Source of the DNA: Pseudomonadota bacterium
Lineage (GTDB): Bacteria > Bdellovibrionota_C > UBA2361 > OMII01
Direction: 5' to 3'
DNA: 63,222 nucleotides
Assembly: GCA_026390555.1 (NCBI GenBank)
Contig: JAPLFS010000020.1
Span: forward strand, 1 to 63,222
Made by a program: the position numbers and the translations under genes. Shown here in pieces: positions 25,946-34,763 of this stretch. A model generated the notes under the pieces. The model was not told the DNA's origin. It worked only from the letters and a program-made list of their open reading frames with translations, and did not search any database. Positions within the stretch are counted from its first letter, which is position 1. The number at the start of each line of letters is the position of its first letter.

Positions 25946-26764
25946 ATGACTATTCCAATCATTCTTTTAGGTAACAAACCACTAACCTATAAAGTGGCAC
26001 AGTATATACTCGATGATTCCCGTTTCGCGCTTAATGGTTTAATTCTGGGTGATGAGAATTCAACCGATCCCTCAGTGGAGAAGCTTAGATCGATCGCTAA
26101 ATCATGCGACATCCCCTGCTACCAAATAGATCACTTTAATCAGCAGTCAGATAACGAGGCGCTTGCCGTTTCGATTGGCTACCCATGTATTCTTACAACT
26201 CAGCAAATTGCGTTATTTAAAAAAGTTATAAATCTTCACTTTGGGGAACTTCCTTGGTATCGCGGCTCGGCGACTGTATCTCATGCCATTTTAAATGGTG
26301 AACGCTCCTTTGGAATGACATTGCATAAAATTGACGAAGGTGTTGATACAGGTCCGGTCTATAAAATTGAATGCTTCCAAATTGGCTCAGACGCAATTGC
26401 GTCAGAGGTTATGGAACTTGGTGAAAGAACTGGCTACAGGATGATTAAAAACTGCCTCGCTGCCGCCTGCCTCGGCACTTTGCCAGAAGTACCACAAATA
26501 ACTTTAGAAAAAGGAAGCAATCGAAGCGCGACCCAATACTATAGGAAATCTCTAGAAAAACTAAAAGTTTTGGATGGTTCACAAAAACTGGAGCAGTTAT
26601 CGCGCCAGTATAGAGCGGCCTGCTTACCAAGAAAGCCCGCTCCTATTGTCCAATTCGGCGCATTTCGCTACTCGCCGAGAAACCTTTCAGAATTGCGTTA
26701 TCTGAAAGCTTATGTTGATATTTTGGGAATTTCTGAAAGTGAAAAATTGAAATTAGTGAGCTAA
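25946..26764 (+). CDS. Formyltransferase-family enzyme
   Basis: A 272-residue protein with the formyl-transferase core: NLHFGELPWYRGSATVSHAILNG (Asn-x-His motif, in place of the usual N-x-H-x-S) and MTLHKIDEGVDTGPVYKIE with the catalytic Asp before TGPV. These match methionyl-tRNA, PurN-type and sugar N-formyltransferases that use N10-formyl-tetrahydrofolate. Because a DegT-type aminotransferase precedes it, N-formylation of the new amine is the simplest reading. The C-terminal region (from about 190) is diverged, so other acceptors cannot be excluded. It precedes the ATP-grasp gene by 4 bp. Confidence 0.82.
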   Translation: MTIPIILLGNKPLTYKVAQYILDDSRFALNGLILGDENSTDPSVEKLRSIAKSCDIPCYQIDHFNQQSDNEALAVSIGYPCILTTQQIALFKKVINLHFGELPWYRGSATVSHAILNGERSFGMTLHKIDEGVDTGPVYKIECFQIGSDAIASEVMELGERTGYRMIKNCLAAACLGTLPEVPQITLEKGSNRSATQYYRKSLEKLKVLDGSQKLEQLSRQYRAACLPRKPAPIVQFGAFRYSPRNLSELRYLKAYVDILGISESEKLKLVS

Positions 26765-26768
26765 TAAG

Positions 26769-27998
26769 ATGCTTTTAATAACCTTGGGCAGTGGCAAGTA
26801 TGGAGCGATGCTTGCCCGAACTTTCGATAGCCTTCCCACTCGCTGGCATCATCTAGAAGAGTGTCAGGCACTAAGCAACACCACAAAGAGTCCACAACTG
26901 CTCGCTGAGGAAATAGCACGCTTGATAACGAATGAATCGGAACCAACTGCAATGGTAGCTTTTGGACGCTCCAGCATTCTAAACGGCATTGAAGCGATTG
27001 CCAGTGCTTGTGAATCGGCGCAACGATTAAGTATCAAATTCCCCATTAAATATATCGGTCCGAGTTCTAAAGGAGCGAGTATTTTTAATAATAAAGCACT
27101 TACCTACGAAGTGTTAAAAAGTGAAGGATTTAACATTCCAAAGCACTCAGTAATTCAATCAATCTCGGATATAGAGCTTATCGATAATTTTCCTATAGTA
27201 TTAAAAGCTACATTTCTTACTGGAGGTTGTGGACAGCATCTTGTTCGTTCAAAAGCAGAACTGGAAAATAAGATACAAATGATGAATAAACAGGGTCTTT
27301 GGCCGTTGCTCGCAGTAGAATATCTAAGTGGCTTCGAAGCCTCCTATGCGGTGATACGACTCGGGCAAAATATTTGGCCACTTCCTGTATGTTATCGCCA
27401 GAAGACAAATACTAAACTGGTGCACCCTGATGCTAAAGTCAAAGTGACAGGTTTGTTTCCGGGGGATCCTAAAATTCACCAAGCCCTTGGTAATTTAGCA
27501 ATAAAATATGATGTATCCGGCCCAATCGGTATTGAAGGTGTTATACGAAATGGTCCCTCAGGACCTGAATTCGTAGTACTTGAATGCTGCACTCGCCTGA
27601 GTGGCAGTACTCCGGCGAGAATAGCATCACTCAAACAGACGAGCTTATTTGAATTAATAAGGGAGCACTTATTGGATAGAGATCCAAACTTTAATTCCAT
27701 CCTGCGTCCTGCAGTTCAATTTCCCACTACTAAAAATATCGAACGCATGGAGTTACTAACAAATTTAAACTGCGTCGATCAACTTAAAATCGAAAATCTC
27801 TCAGAACTGCCATTTTCCGAAACATCTGGATGTAGATTACGCATTACGTATCACGCCGAAGATAAAAATCAACTCTTGGCCACAAGCGCAACCATCGGAG
27901 ATATTTTAGGAGATTTAAATTACAAATCGACAATAGACACATTTATCAATGAAATTTCAGACGAATTAGATTCGTATTTTGAGTCATTCTCGAAATAG
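26769..27998 (+). CDS. ATP-grasp ligase
   Basis: A 409-residue ATP-grasp enzyme. An N-terminal Rossmann-like region precedes SKGASIFNNKALTYEVLKSEGFNIPKHSVI. The phosphate-binding segment FPIVLKATFLTGGCGQHLVRS follows, then VEYLSGFEASYAVI and the metal-binding strand GPEFVVLECCTRLSGSTPARIA. The family joins a carboxylate to an amine through an acyl phosphate. As the last gene it probably attaches an amino or carboxylic acid to the amine built upstream. It begins 4 bp after the formyltransferase. An IS4-family element has inserted just after its stop and split a weak terminator-like stretch. Confidence 0.85.
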   Translation: MLLITLGSGKYGAMLARTFDSLPTRWHHLEECQALSNTTKSPQLLAEEIARLITNESEPTAMVAFGRSSILNGIEAIASACESAQRLSIKFPIKYIGPSSKGASIFNNKALTYEVLKSEGFNIPKHSVIQSISDIELIDNFPIVLKATFLTGGCGQHLVRSKAELENKIQMMNKQGLWPLLAVEYLSGFEASYAVIRLGQNIWPLPVCYRQKTNTKLVHPDAKVKVTGLFPGDPKIHQALGNLAIKYDVSGPIGIEGVIRNGPSGPEFVVLECCTRLSGSTPARIASLKQTSLFELIREHLLDRDPNFNSILRPAVQFPTTKNIERMELLTNLNCVDQLKIENLSELPFSETSGCRLRITYHAEDKNQLLATSATIGDILGDLNYKSTIDTFINEISDELDSYFESFSK

Positions 27999-28015
27999 AA
28001 AGATTAAGATGGCCT

Positions 28016-29344
28016 CACTAGTGTCCCGCTTACTCTAGAATAAATTCAACTGGTTATCCGTATCGCCACCGTTGTTCGTGTCATCTAGGTCAGAAAACAT
28101 CGATAAAATGGGGGTTTTCTCAAAGGTCGAGACACTCAAGATCTGTAGCATGGCATAGAGACTCTGATCGAGGCCCAACTTTTTTTTCACAATAGCGACC
28201 AGGACGTAAACTGATACAGCAATCCAGATCTGAGCACGGACAGCGTTCTCTGAAGTACCAAAGAATGCCTTGATTCGTAAGTGCTGCTTGATCCACTTGA
28301 AGAACAATTCAATTTGCCATCTGGCTTTGTAGAGGTCAGCGATTGTCTTTGCAGACAGGAGAAAATTATTGGTAAGGAACACGAGCCGCTTGTCAGTTGT
28401 GAGATCCCGATACACGATGCGGCGAATATTGTCCGGGTAATCATCTTGTGTTGTTACACCGGAGAGACGCACGGCCTGGTCAGCGATCACACCCGTTGAG
28501 CGATCCGTTTTATGAGAGCGCAAGCGCCGAAATTGAGTATTTGATTTCGAGCGCGTTACAAAGAAAGCAGAGGATTTTGTGATGCGATAAAGGCGCGCGA
28601 AGTCGAGGTAGCCACGGTCCATAATGTAGATAGCTCCCGCCTCGAAATGGAGCTGGTCGAGGATGTTTACATCGTGCAGATTTCCGCATGAAATCACGAT
28701 TACCGAGGGGATATTGCCTCGTAGGTCCAAGACGGTGTGAAGTTTCACTGCTACCTTAGTAGCGCGGAATGTCGCCCACGGGAAGACGGCTAAGCAAAGG
28801 TCGATGGTGGTAGAATCGAGTGCATAGGTGGCGTTCTCAAGTGTGACCGAGAACGGGTCTTGTGAATATAGCGTGCGCGCTTCTCGAATCAGCACGAGTG
28901 CAAAGTCCTGATAGATCCTCCAATCACGTCGGTCGTTAGCGCGAGCAAGTGTGCTTCGAGCAACACGTCCTCGAATGCCGAAGTGATAGAGCTTCTTTCT
29001 TTTTGTGCGAAGACACGCTTCGATATCGCGCAAGCTCTCGCGAAATGTAAGTTGCGCGAAAGCCATGCAGAGAAATTGATCCCAACAGCTGAATTTCCTA
29101 ACGCGGCGTTCCCCTTGATAGCGTTTTACGCACTTCCTGAATTCGCGCACTGGCACAAATTCAATCAACTGCGCGAAGACCATTTTCCCAATGTGCATGA
29201 TGTTCCCTCTTCCCTAGTGTCAATAGGAAGAAGGATGTCATTTTCCGGGTTTCAGTTGAAATCGATCTCGCGGCGAAGCCAACGATTAAGTAATGGTTTC
29301 AGTAGATTAAGGCAGGTATAGAAAACCTAAGCGGGACACTAGTG
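28016..29344 (-). mobile_element. Intact IS4-family insertion sequence (1329 bp) with 9-bp target duplication
   Basis: The tips are perfect inverted repeats, CACTAGTGTCCCGCTTA at 28016-28032 and its inverse at 29328-29344. AGATGGCCT lies directly outside both tips (28007-28015 and 29345-29353), a clean 9-bp target duplication. One transposase gene fills the element. Intact ends and direct repeats indicate a recent insertion, later than the decay of the IS66/IS91/ISL3 remnants. Removing one repeat copy restores AGATGGCCTATCTTTTTTT, a plausible weak terminator after the ATP-grasp gene. Confidence 0.93.
28035..29198 (-). CDS. IS4-family transposase (DUF4372 + DDE domain)
   Basis: A 387-residue DDE transposase. 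The N-terminal domain starts MHIGKMVFAQLIEFVP, followed by FSCWDQFLCMAFAQLTFRESLRDIEACL, the DUF4372 signature of this IS4 branch. DDE positions are visible as ALDSTTIDLCL (first Asp), YIMDRGYLDFARLY (second Asp with the Y-(2)-R-like context) and LYKARWQIELFFKWIKQHL (the YREK-type Glu motif). It is full length with no frameshift, so it is probably active. It is transcribed toward the biosynthetic cluster. Confidence 0.93.
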   Translation of the reverse strand: MHIGKMVFAQLIEFVPVREFRKCVKRYQGERRVRKFSCWDQFLCMAFAQLTFRESLRDIEACLRTKRKKLYHFGIRGRVARSTLARANDRRDWRIYQDFALVLIREARTLYSQDPFSVTLENATYALDSTTIDLCLAVFPWATFRATKVAVKLHTVLDLRGNIPSVIVISCGNLHDVNILDQLHFEAGAIYIMDRGYLDFARLYRITKSSAFFVTRSKSNTQFRRLRSHKTDRSTGVIADQAVRLSGVTTQDDYPDNIRRIVYRDLTTDKRLVFLTNNFLLSAKTIADLYKARWQIELFFKWIKQHLRIKAFFGTSENAVRAQIWIAVSVYVLVAIVKKKLGLDQSLYAMLQILSVSTFEKTPILSMFSDLDDTNNGGDTDNQLNLF

Positions 29345-29509
29345 AGATGGCCTATCTTTTTTTTCGTAACTGCTCTCCCCCTACAAGCAATAATTCTTTA
29401 GGCTCATCGCGTAATCGAGTGGGTAATAGCACCTATTTTGTGCTAATTGCCTTTTTTCAGACGGTTAGTGGTTAGTTGACACGCCAGAGTTTGTAGCGAT
29501 GATGTAGGG

Positions 29510-30073
29510 ATGAGCAAAACACCGCGCAAGCAGACCCTTTATGACGCCTACCGATTCCCTGGCTTTACTCCCGGCCGTGAGGTGAAGGGAGTGTTTGGAG
29601 ACCAGAAGCGCTGGCCATCCGGCTTAACTGACGCTCAAAAAACAGCATGTGGGACTTGTGGTACGGTTTAGAGTGGCTAGTACGATCGCCGCTTCCGAAG
29701 GATCCGTGACCTCTCCTGTGGAGACTGTAGAGTTTACCTTGAGGTGGAGTTGCGCCGGGTTAATTGCTGCAAGTGTAGCGCAGTGAGGCGCTAAGGTCTT
29801 GAATGGCTGCTCGACTCCCCTTTTTGTACTCAGCGATTTGGCTACATGATCGGCGCAAAATGTCGGGTACAAACTATCCAGGATGTCGCCAAGGAGCATA
29901 TGTTCGATTGGCACACAGTTAAGGAGCTAGATAAGCATTACATGAAGGAGCAGCTTAAGAAGGCTGGAAAGCGCGCACCTAGAGTAATCGAAATAGACGA
30001 GATCTCGATAAAAAAACGACATACCTACCGCATTGTGGTAAGCGATCTTGAGACACGGCGAGCTATTTGGTTT
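29510..30073 (+). pseudogene. ISL3-family transposase, degenerate
   Basis: The original N-terminus is readable from ATG 29510 (KTPRKQTLYDAYRFPGFTPG, then QKTACGTCGTV and a stop). Zinc-finger-like pieces follow in the same or shifted frames (RRIRDLSCGDCRVYLEVELRR, NCCKCSAV). The best-preserved part is 29846-30073 (TIQDVAKEHMFDWHTVKEL, RAPRVIEIDEISIKKRHTYRIVVSDLETRRAIWF), the start of the ISL3 DDE domain. Stops and frameshifts break the gene, and an IS66 end interrupts it at 30074. The rest of the transposase is absent. Confidence 0.78.
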
Positions 30074-30113
30074 GCAAGCGATCACCGGACTCCGTCCTTG
30101 CCTAAACAGCAAG
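30074..30113 (-). mobile_element. 40-bp stub of an IS66-family right end
   Basis: These 40 bases match the right terminus of the IS66 remnant (17888-17927, inverse strand) at about 35 of 40 positions, starting GCAAGCGATCACCGGACTCC. The tip touches the ISL3 fragment and the rest of the element is gone. Together with the tip at 17927 it brackets the island, both tips pointing inward toward it. Confidence 0.75.
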
Positions 30114-30125
30114 AGCCGAGTGAGC

Positions 30126-31181
30126 CTAGAATTTTATGCCGGTCGGTTCGTAGGCGCTCTTAAAAGCCCCCACCCGTACGCTGCTGCTTGCGGGAACCTG
30201 GTAATCAAAGATCAACGATTGAGCGGCAATCCAGCCCCTAACTCCGGTTGATGTAATGACTCTGTACCATTCACCGTTTCGCATCTCAATCGATACGATT
30301 GAGTCGCGCGGCATCATAAAGAGCATGCTTTCTGAGCGACCTGGCCCGACACGTAGCGGAACTTTGGCGGTTGTAACCCGAGCATGTTCTGATGTTGGTC
30401 TATATGGATGATCTATTCCCTCACAGCATGATGGGGCATTACCACTGTAGGTGAAGTCCTCCGAGGCGCTATGACCAAGCACATCTGAGACGTTTTTGCG
30501 TTTTGTGATGGGTGGAGAATGCTTAACGACCTGCGGCTGAGTGCGCGCGCCCTGTTTGGTCGGGCTCTGCTTGGCAGTACCCTGTTTGGCAGTACCCTGT
30601 TTGGCAGTACCCTTTTTTGCAGTTCTCTGTTTGGGCTGAGTAATGTGAGATGTAGTAGAGGTTTTTTGAACTGTTGGTGGACTACATTTCGCGCACTCGA
30701 GCTGTATTGAGGGGGGAATATCTATCCCCTGAACATTATTTACAGGGATGTTGACTGTACTCGGGGCAGCTTCTTTTGGGTCCCCAATTTTGTCAGTTCC
30801 AATAATAAGACGCTCCTCAAGTGAGACAGAGGCGGAGGCTGTATTGGTCTTGACCTCAACGGTTTCAGCTATAAACACCTCGCCAACTAATGGAGCTGCG
30901 GCAGGTGGTTTTGAATTCTGTGCTGGATCGCCAGATGTAAGAGATGCGCTCAGTTGTTTTAGAAGATCATCCTCTGCCTGTCGTAAAGTAGCTTCGCGGG
31001 TAAGCAGCTGGCTCTCTAAACGTTGGCCGGCACGGTCCTGTTCTGAGATCTGAGGAGTAGCATCAGGTTGCGGAGTTTGTTGCGCTAGTGATGGTAGCGA
31101 TATGATAAGCAGAGCAAGGGCTGCAATTCCAAATAGAATTCGTGGTAAAGAGCAGATCTTGGCTATATCTTTAAACAGCAT
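30126..31181 (-). CDS. Exported bacterial SH3-domain protein with a Lys/Thr/Gln repeat linker
   Basis: From ATG 31181 the product is about 351 residues; an in-frame TTG at 31226 would add 15. An N-terminal hydrophobic signal (FGIAALALLIISLPSLAQQ) directs export. A low-complexity linker contains three near-perfect KQGTA repeats with basic character (residues about 195-215). The C-terminal 85 residues are a bacterial SH3 domain: TAKVPLRVGPGRSESMLFMMPRDSIVSIEMRNGEWYRVIT then TGVRGWIAAQSLI. It probably binds cell wall or a partner in the envelope. The gene ends 12 bp from the IS66 stub but the domain looks complete. Confidence 0.8.
   Translation of the reverse strand: MLFKDIAKICSLPRILFGIAALALLIISLPSLAQQTPQPDATPQISEQDRAGQRLESQLLTREATLRQAEDDLLKQLSASLTSGDPAQNSKPPAAAPLVGEVFIAETVEVKTNTASASVSLEERLIIGTDKIGDPKEAAPSTVNIPVNNVQGIDIPPSIQLECAKCSPPTVQKTSTTSHITQPKQRTAKKGTAKQGTAKQGTAKQSPTKQGARTQPQVVKHSPPITKRKNVSDVLGHSASEDFTYSGNAPSCCEGIDHPYRPTSEHARVTTAKVPLRVGPGRSESMLFMMPRDSIVSIEMRNGEWYRVITSTGVRGWIAAQSLIFDYQVPASSSVRVGAFKSAYEPTGIKF
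30573..30617. repeat. 15-bp tandem repeat inside the SH3-protein gene
   Basis: Three consecutive copies of GGCAGTACCCTGTTT (the last ends CCTTTTT) encode KQGTA units in the linker. In-frame 15-bp units can expand or contract without breaking the protein, so linker length may vary between strains. Confidence 0.75.
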
Positions 31182-31335
31182 GGTGTTTGAGCTTATTCTA
31201 AACGACAGGCAGCATGGTAAACTCAAGGGGGAGGTTAATCAAATAAAGGTTCTATCCTGATCTGACCATATAGATACTTGAATTTATTGTGGATTAAGAT
31301 GAGGCATGACCACAGGCCTGTCAGTAGCCAGATTG

Positions 31336-32196
31336 CTATGAGTTTTCAAGTAACTTAAGGACCTGTGTAGAGTATTGATTCGCCTGTGCCAGAAGGGCTA
31401 TCTGAGACTGCCGAAGCACATTAAGTCGGGTTAGCTTTGCAATATCTTCGGCGATATCTGTATCGCGAATCTGACTCTCTGCTGCCAAGGTGTTTTCACG
31501 CATAACGGTCAGCAGGTTTATAGCCGATCGTAGCCTTGCGCTTGCAGCCCCTACAACACCGCGCTTGAGCGAAATCTGATCAATAGCTGAGCTTAGAGCA
31601 ACTACGGCCAACTGGGAGGCTGATACCGCATCGTTGATGCTGGTACCTGTCAGGGAATATGTCAGCGCACCAGCGGAGCCGATGCTGAGATCTGCTAGGG
31701 TCGCAATCACGGATGAGATAAGTATGGTAGAGGAGCTATCGCCAGTGAATCCTACTTGAACAGTTTTATCGACACTTCCGTTGAGCGTATTAAATCCATT
31801 GAATTGGGACACCACTGCCACGCGCTCCACTTCAGAGCCGAGAGCCTCAAATTCAGATTGCAGGGCGGAGTGTTGTGTTAACGTATAGATCGAGTTTGCG
31901 CCCTGATTTGCAAGCTCCGACATGCGCTCAAGTAGGCTAGTTATCTCTGCCAGGCCTGAATCAGCCGTTGCTACATATGAGAGCCCATCGTTAGCGTTTC
32001 TGACAGAGACGGCGAGCAACTTGCTTTGTGATCTCAGTTTATTCGACAACGCCAGGCCAGCCGGCTCATCTACAGCAGAGTTAATTCTAAGTCCCGAGCC
32101 CAGCCGTTCGTATACCGAACCGAGCTCGCGTACCGTGCGCTTAATCTGGGTTTGTAGACGTAATGAAATTAGGTTGGATGCGATAACTACAGACAT
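31336..32196 (-). CDS. fliC: Flagellin
   Basis: Filament subunit of 286 residues, near the minimum flagellin length. The N-terminal D0/D1 region starts SVVIASNLISLRLQTQIKRTVRELGSVYERLGSGLRINSAVDEPAGLALSNKLRSQ and carries the NDGLSYVATADSGLAEITSLLERMSELANQGANS pattern, parts of each matching the family. A short variable core (about 140-195) precedes the C-terminal D1/D0 helices ending SQIALLAQANQYSTQVLKLLENS. Initial Met is followed directly by the coiled-coil-forming helix; there is no signal peptide, as expected for type III export. No other flagellar gene is in the window. Confidence 0.93.
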   Translation of the reverse strand: MSVVIASNLISLRLQTQIKRTVRELGSVYERLGSGLRINSAVDEPAGLALSNKLRSQSKLLAVSVRNANDGLSYVATADSGLAEITSLLERMSELANQGANSIYTLTQHSALQSEFEALGSEVERVAVVSQFNGFNTLNGSVDKTVQVGFTGDSSSTILISSVIATLADLSIGSAGALTYSLTGTSINDAVSASQLAVVALSSAIDQISLKRGVVGAASARLRSAINLLTVMRENTLAAESQIRDTDIAEDIAKLTRLNVLRQSQIALLAQANQYSTQVLKLLENS

Positions 32197-32223
32197 CTTG
32201 TCCTTGCACTTTTATAGCGGGTT

Positions 32224-32238
32224 GCAAATTGCCTTCCT
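32224..32238 (-). promoter_or_regulatory. Possible sigma-54-type promoter before flagellin
   Basis: On the minus strand AGGAAGGCAATTTGCA has GG and GC dinucleotides separated by 10 bp, with a TTGC -12 element, about 28 bp before the ATG. The -24 box is weak (AGGAAG rather than TGGCAC) and the resulting leader would be short. Other sigma classes (sigma-28) did not fit better. Weak support only. Confidence 0.3.
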
Positions 32239-32544
32239 GGCAGCGCTCCCTTACAAGGTCTAACGGCTATACCTCTGAAAGCATGAGAAATTGGGGCATT
32301 TTTATACGGCACCTTAAAAAAAGGGTGGCTTAAAATTACGCAATATTCGTAGGTGTAAATTATAAGTATAGTAATATTAGCTAGTTATAGTTACTCGTAG
32401 CGTATTTTACAGCTGCCAAAGAGGACCTAAAGATACAGAAGAAAACTAAATGTTACATGCACCGTTCAATTCGCCATAACTAATTAGAATGTCCGAGATG
32501 AGGGGGATTTGGGTTGCGCATGTTCTTTTGAGGTTTCCGTAGCT

Positions 32545-34737
32545 ATGACGATGAATGACAACGATCATAACAACAACGAAGAGGCAACAACTGCTGCTAA
32601 GAGCTTTAACTTTCGCCTTGGAAAGAATGCAGAGAATGCTGGGCCAAAGACCGATGGTAGCGAGCTTGGTGTCGTTAATCCAAACTTTCATTCCGAGTAC
32701 AAGCCGGATCATATCGGCTTTCAGAGTGTCGGTACGCCTGAGGAGCTAGAGCTAAAACTAGCCGATGTTGGATACCACAGTCTGCCGTTCTATGCGGTTC
32801 AGATCTCACTGATGCTCAATACAAACGTCAACAGCGTAAAGTGCATACTGCTTGAGGGCCCCTCTGGTTGCGGTAAGAGCTTTATGGCTAAGTCACTGGC
32901 GAAAATTACCGGTGCTGAGTTGATGTGTCTTTCATGCTTTAAGGGCATGAACTTGCAACATCTGCTTGAGATCCCATCTACGCTCGGCATGGTAAATGCC
33001 ATGGCTGGTAAGGCAATAACTAATACTGAAGAGTTGATGAACCTTGGAGTTATCTCTAAGGCGTTTCTTGCCTCTCAGACTAAGCCGGTTATCCTGCTAA
33101 TCGATGAAATAGATAAGGTCGAGGTTGGTATCGATACCTTCTTCCTCGGACCTATTCAGGATGCGCGTGTATGGCTTGAATCGCGACCCCCAATTGATGC
33201 AAACCTTAATAATCTGATTATTATCTTCACAAAGAACTTTGAGCGTACTATCAGTGAGGCGCTACTTCGACGTGTGCACCCACTACGGATGAAGTTCATG
33301 GACTCGTCGCTTGAGAGAAAGGTTCTTGCGCCGCACTGCTCACCTAAGATCGCAGATAACCTTATTCGTGTTGCAGATCTGATGCGTGCGTCGGATGGAA
33401 GTTATCCATTCGAGCGCCCACCTGCGCCTGAGGAGCTGCTTAAGGCGGCACACTACATGGGGCATCTTCTGACCTGGGATCTGATCGACTATGCCTTTAT
33501 AGGCAAGAACCTTTTCTACATGCTCTCGAAATCGGAGCACGATCGCATCGTATTTGAGCAGATGATGCGTGACCACCCGATGTTTGCCGATCCCCTTATC
33601 CCTGATAATCGCAACGCAACGATCGAACAGATCTATGCGCGTCTAGGACGATGGCTGCTTGAGGGCATCATCGACGATCCAGATGCCAAGCGTCGAGGCA
33701 AGGCGTATCGACCGGAAAAAGTAGGACTGACTAAGTTTAAAGATCCTGAGGAGATGGCTAGACGACTGGCAGAGGTCGGTTATCAGTGCGCCCGTTTTAC
33801 AGCCACACAGATGTCGCTCCTGCTTACCACTCCCTCTGATAGAACACGCGCCATGTTGCTTGAGGGGCCATCGGGTTGCGGTAAGAGCTTCCTCGCCAAG
33901 TGCCTTGCCAAGATTACAGGGGCGGATTTTATGTGTCTTAGCTGTTATCAGGGCATGAATACAGCACATCTGATCGAGGTGCCTTCTGCACTTGCTATTG
34001 CATCCTCAATGGCAGGGCAAGAGGCGGCGGCAAAAGATAAACTCATGAACTTAGGAATTCTTTCACGAGCGTTCCTTAAATCACAGAGTCAGCCGGTTAT
34101 TCTGTTAATCGACGAGCTTGATAAGGTCGAGGGTCATATCGATACATTCTTTCTTGGTCCGATTCAGGACGCGCGAATCTGGTTAGAGTCGCGACCGCCG
34201 ATAGATTGTAACGTTGATAACCTTCTTATTATCTTTACTAAAAACTTCAATAGAAAGCTCGATGATGCCTTTCTGCGACGTGTTCATCCGATGAAGATGG
34301 CCTACATAGATTCGACCCTAGAGCGGCGCGTTCTTGCCAAGCACTGTATGCCGCAGCTTGTTAATAACCTGGTGTGGATTGCAGAGCGTATGCGTTGTAC
34401 TGAGGGGACCTATCAGTTTGAGCGTCCGCCAGCACCTGAGGAGCTACTTTCTATAGGGCATTACGTGCAACAAATGTTGGATTGGAAGGCCGCAGATTTC
34501 GCATGGATCGGTAAGAACGTTTGGGCCATAATCGCAAAATCTGAACATGATCGAGCAGTTATGGAGCATATGCTGCGCTTTCACCCAGATTTCCTTGATC
34601 CGCTCTTTATGGACGGAAAAAGCGCCTCAATTGAGGTAATTTATGCCCGACTTGGCCGACTAGTACTTCAAGAGATCATTGATGATCCGGACCGAGACAA
34701 GCGCGAACGTGCTTGGTTAGAGATGGAGTACGTGTAA
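32545..34737 (+). CDS. Tandem-duplicated AAA+ (MoxR-like) ATPase
   Basis: Two homologous AAA+ modules of about 330 residues each. Module 1 has Walker A GPSGCGKSF at about 105-113 and Walker B VILLIDEIDKVE near 183. Module 2 repeats them at about 440 (GPSGCGKSF) and 519 (VILLIDELDKVE). Both share the surrounding DTFFLGPIQDAR, LESRPPID, IIFTKNF and RRVHP segments and a RPPAPEELL C-terminal segment, so they arose by internal duplication. ATG 32545 is preferred over the 32509 start. It is co-directional with the 1055-aa helical protein, 26 bp away, and probably acts with it as a MoxR-type chaperone pair. Confidence 0.82.
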   Translation: MTMNDNDHNNNEEATTAAKSFNFRLGKNAENAGPKTDGSELGVVNPNFHSEYKPDHIGFQSVGTPEELELKLADVGYHSLPFYAVQISLMLNTNVNSVKCILLEGPSGCGKSFMAKSLAKITGAELMCLSCFKGMNLQHLLEIPSTLGMVNAMAGKAITNTEELMNLGVISKAFLASQTKPVILLIDEIDKVEVGIDTFFLGPIQDARVWLESRPPIDANLNNLIIIFTKNFERTISEALLRRVHPLRMKFMDSSLERKVLAPHCSPKIADNLIRVADLMRASDGSYPFERPPAPEELLKAAHYMGHLLTWDLIDYAFIGKNLFYMLSKSEHDRIVFEQMMRDHPMFADPLIPDNRNATIEQIYARLGRWLLEGIIDDPDAKRRGKAYRPEKVGLTKFKDPEEMARRLAEVGYQCARFTATQMSLLLTTPSDRTRAMLLEGPSGCGKSFLAKCLAKITGADFMCLSCYQGMNTAHLIEVPSALAIASSMAGQEAAAKDKLMNLGILSRAFLKSQSQPVILLIDELDKVEGHIDTFFLGPIQDARIWLESRPPIDCNVDNLLIIFTKNFNRKLDDAFLRRVHPMKMAYIDSTLERRVLAKHCMPQLVNNLVWIAERMRCTEGTYQFERPPAPEELLSIGHYVQQMLDWKAADFAWIGKNVWAIIAKSEHDRAVMEHMLRFHPDFLDPLFMDGKSASIEVIYARLGRLVLQEIIDDPDRDKRERAWLEMEYV

Positions 34738-34763
34738 GGCGCTGTTTCACAGGAGCGTTATAG

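Noticed and set aside
21530-27998. A specific aminoglycoside or ansamycin product
   Set aside because: The aminotransferase resembles that branch, but no synthase for 2-deoxy-scyllo-inosose, AHBA or a carrier protein is present; only a general amino-sugar/cyclitol reading is supportable.
16779-30113. Simple IS66 composite transposon carrying the island
   Set aside because: The two right ends point inward, the second element is only a 40-bp stub, and no matching 8-bp duplication is visible at 16771-16778 versus 17928-17935.
32197-32330. Sigma-28 promoter before flagellin
   Set aside because: A GCCGTTAG-like -10 exists on the minus strand but no TAAA -35 at the correct spacing.
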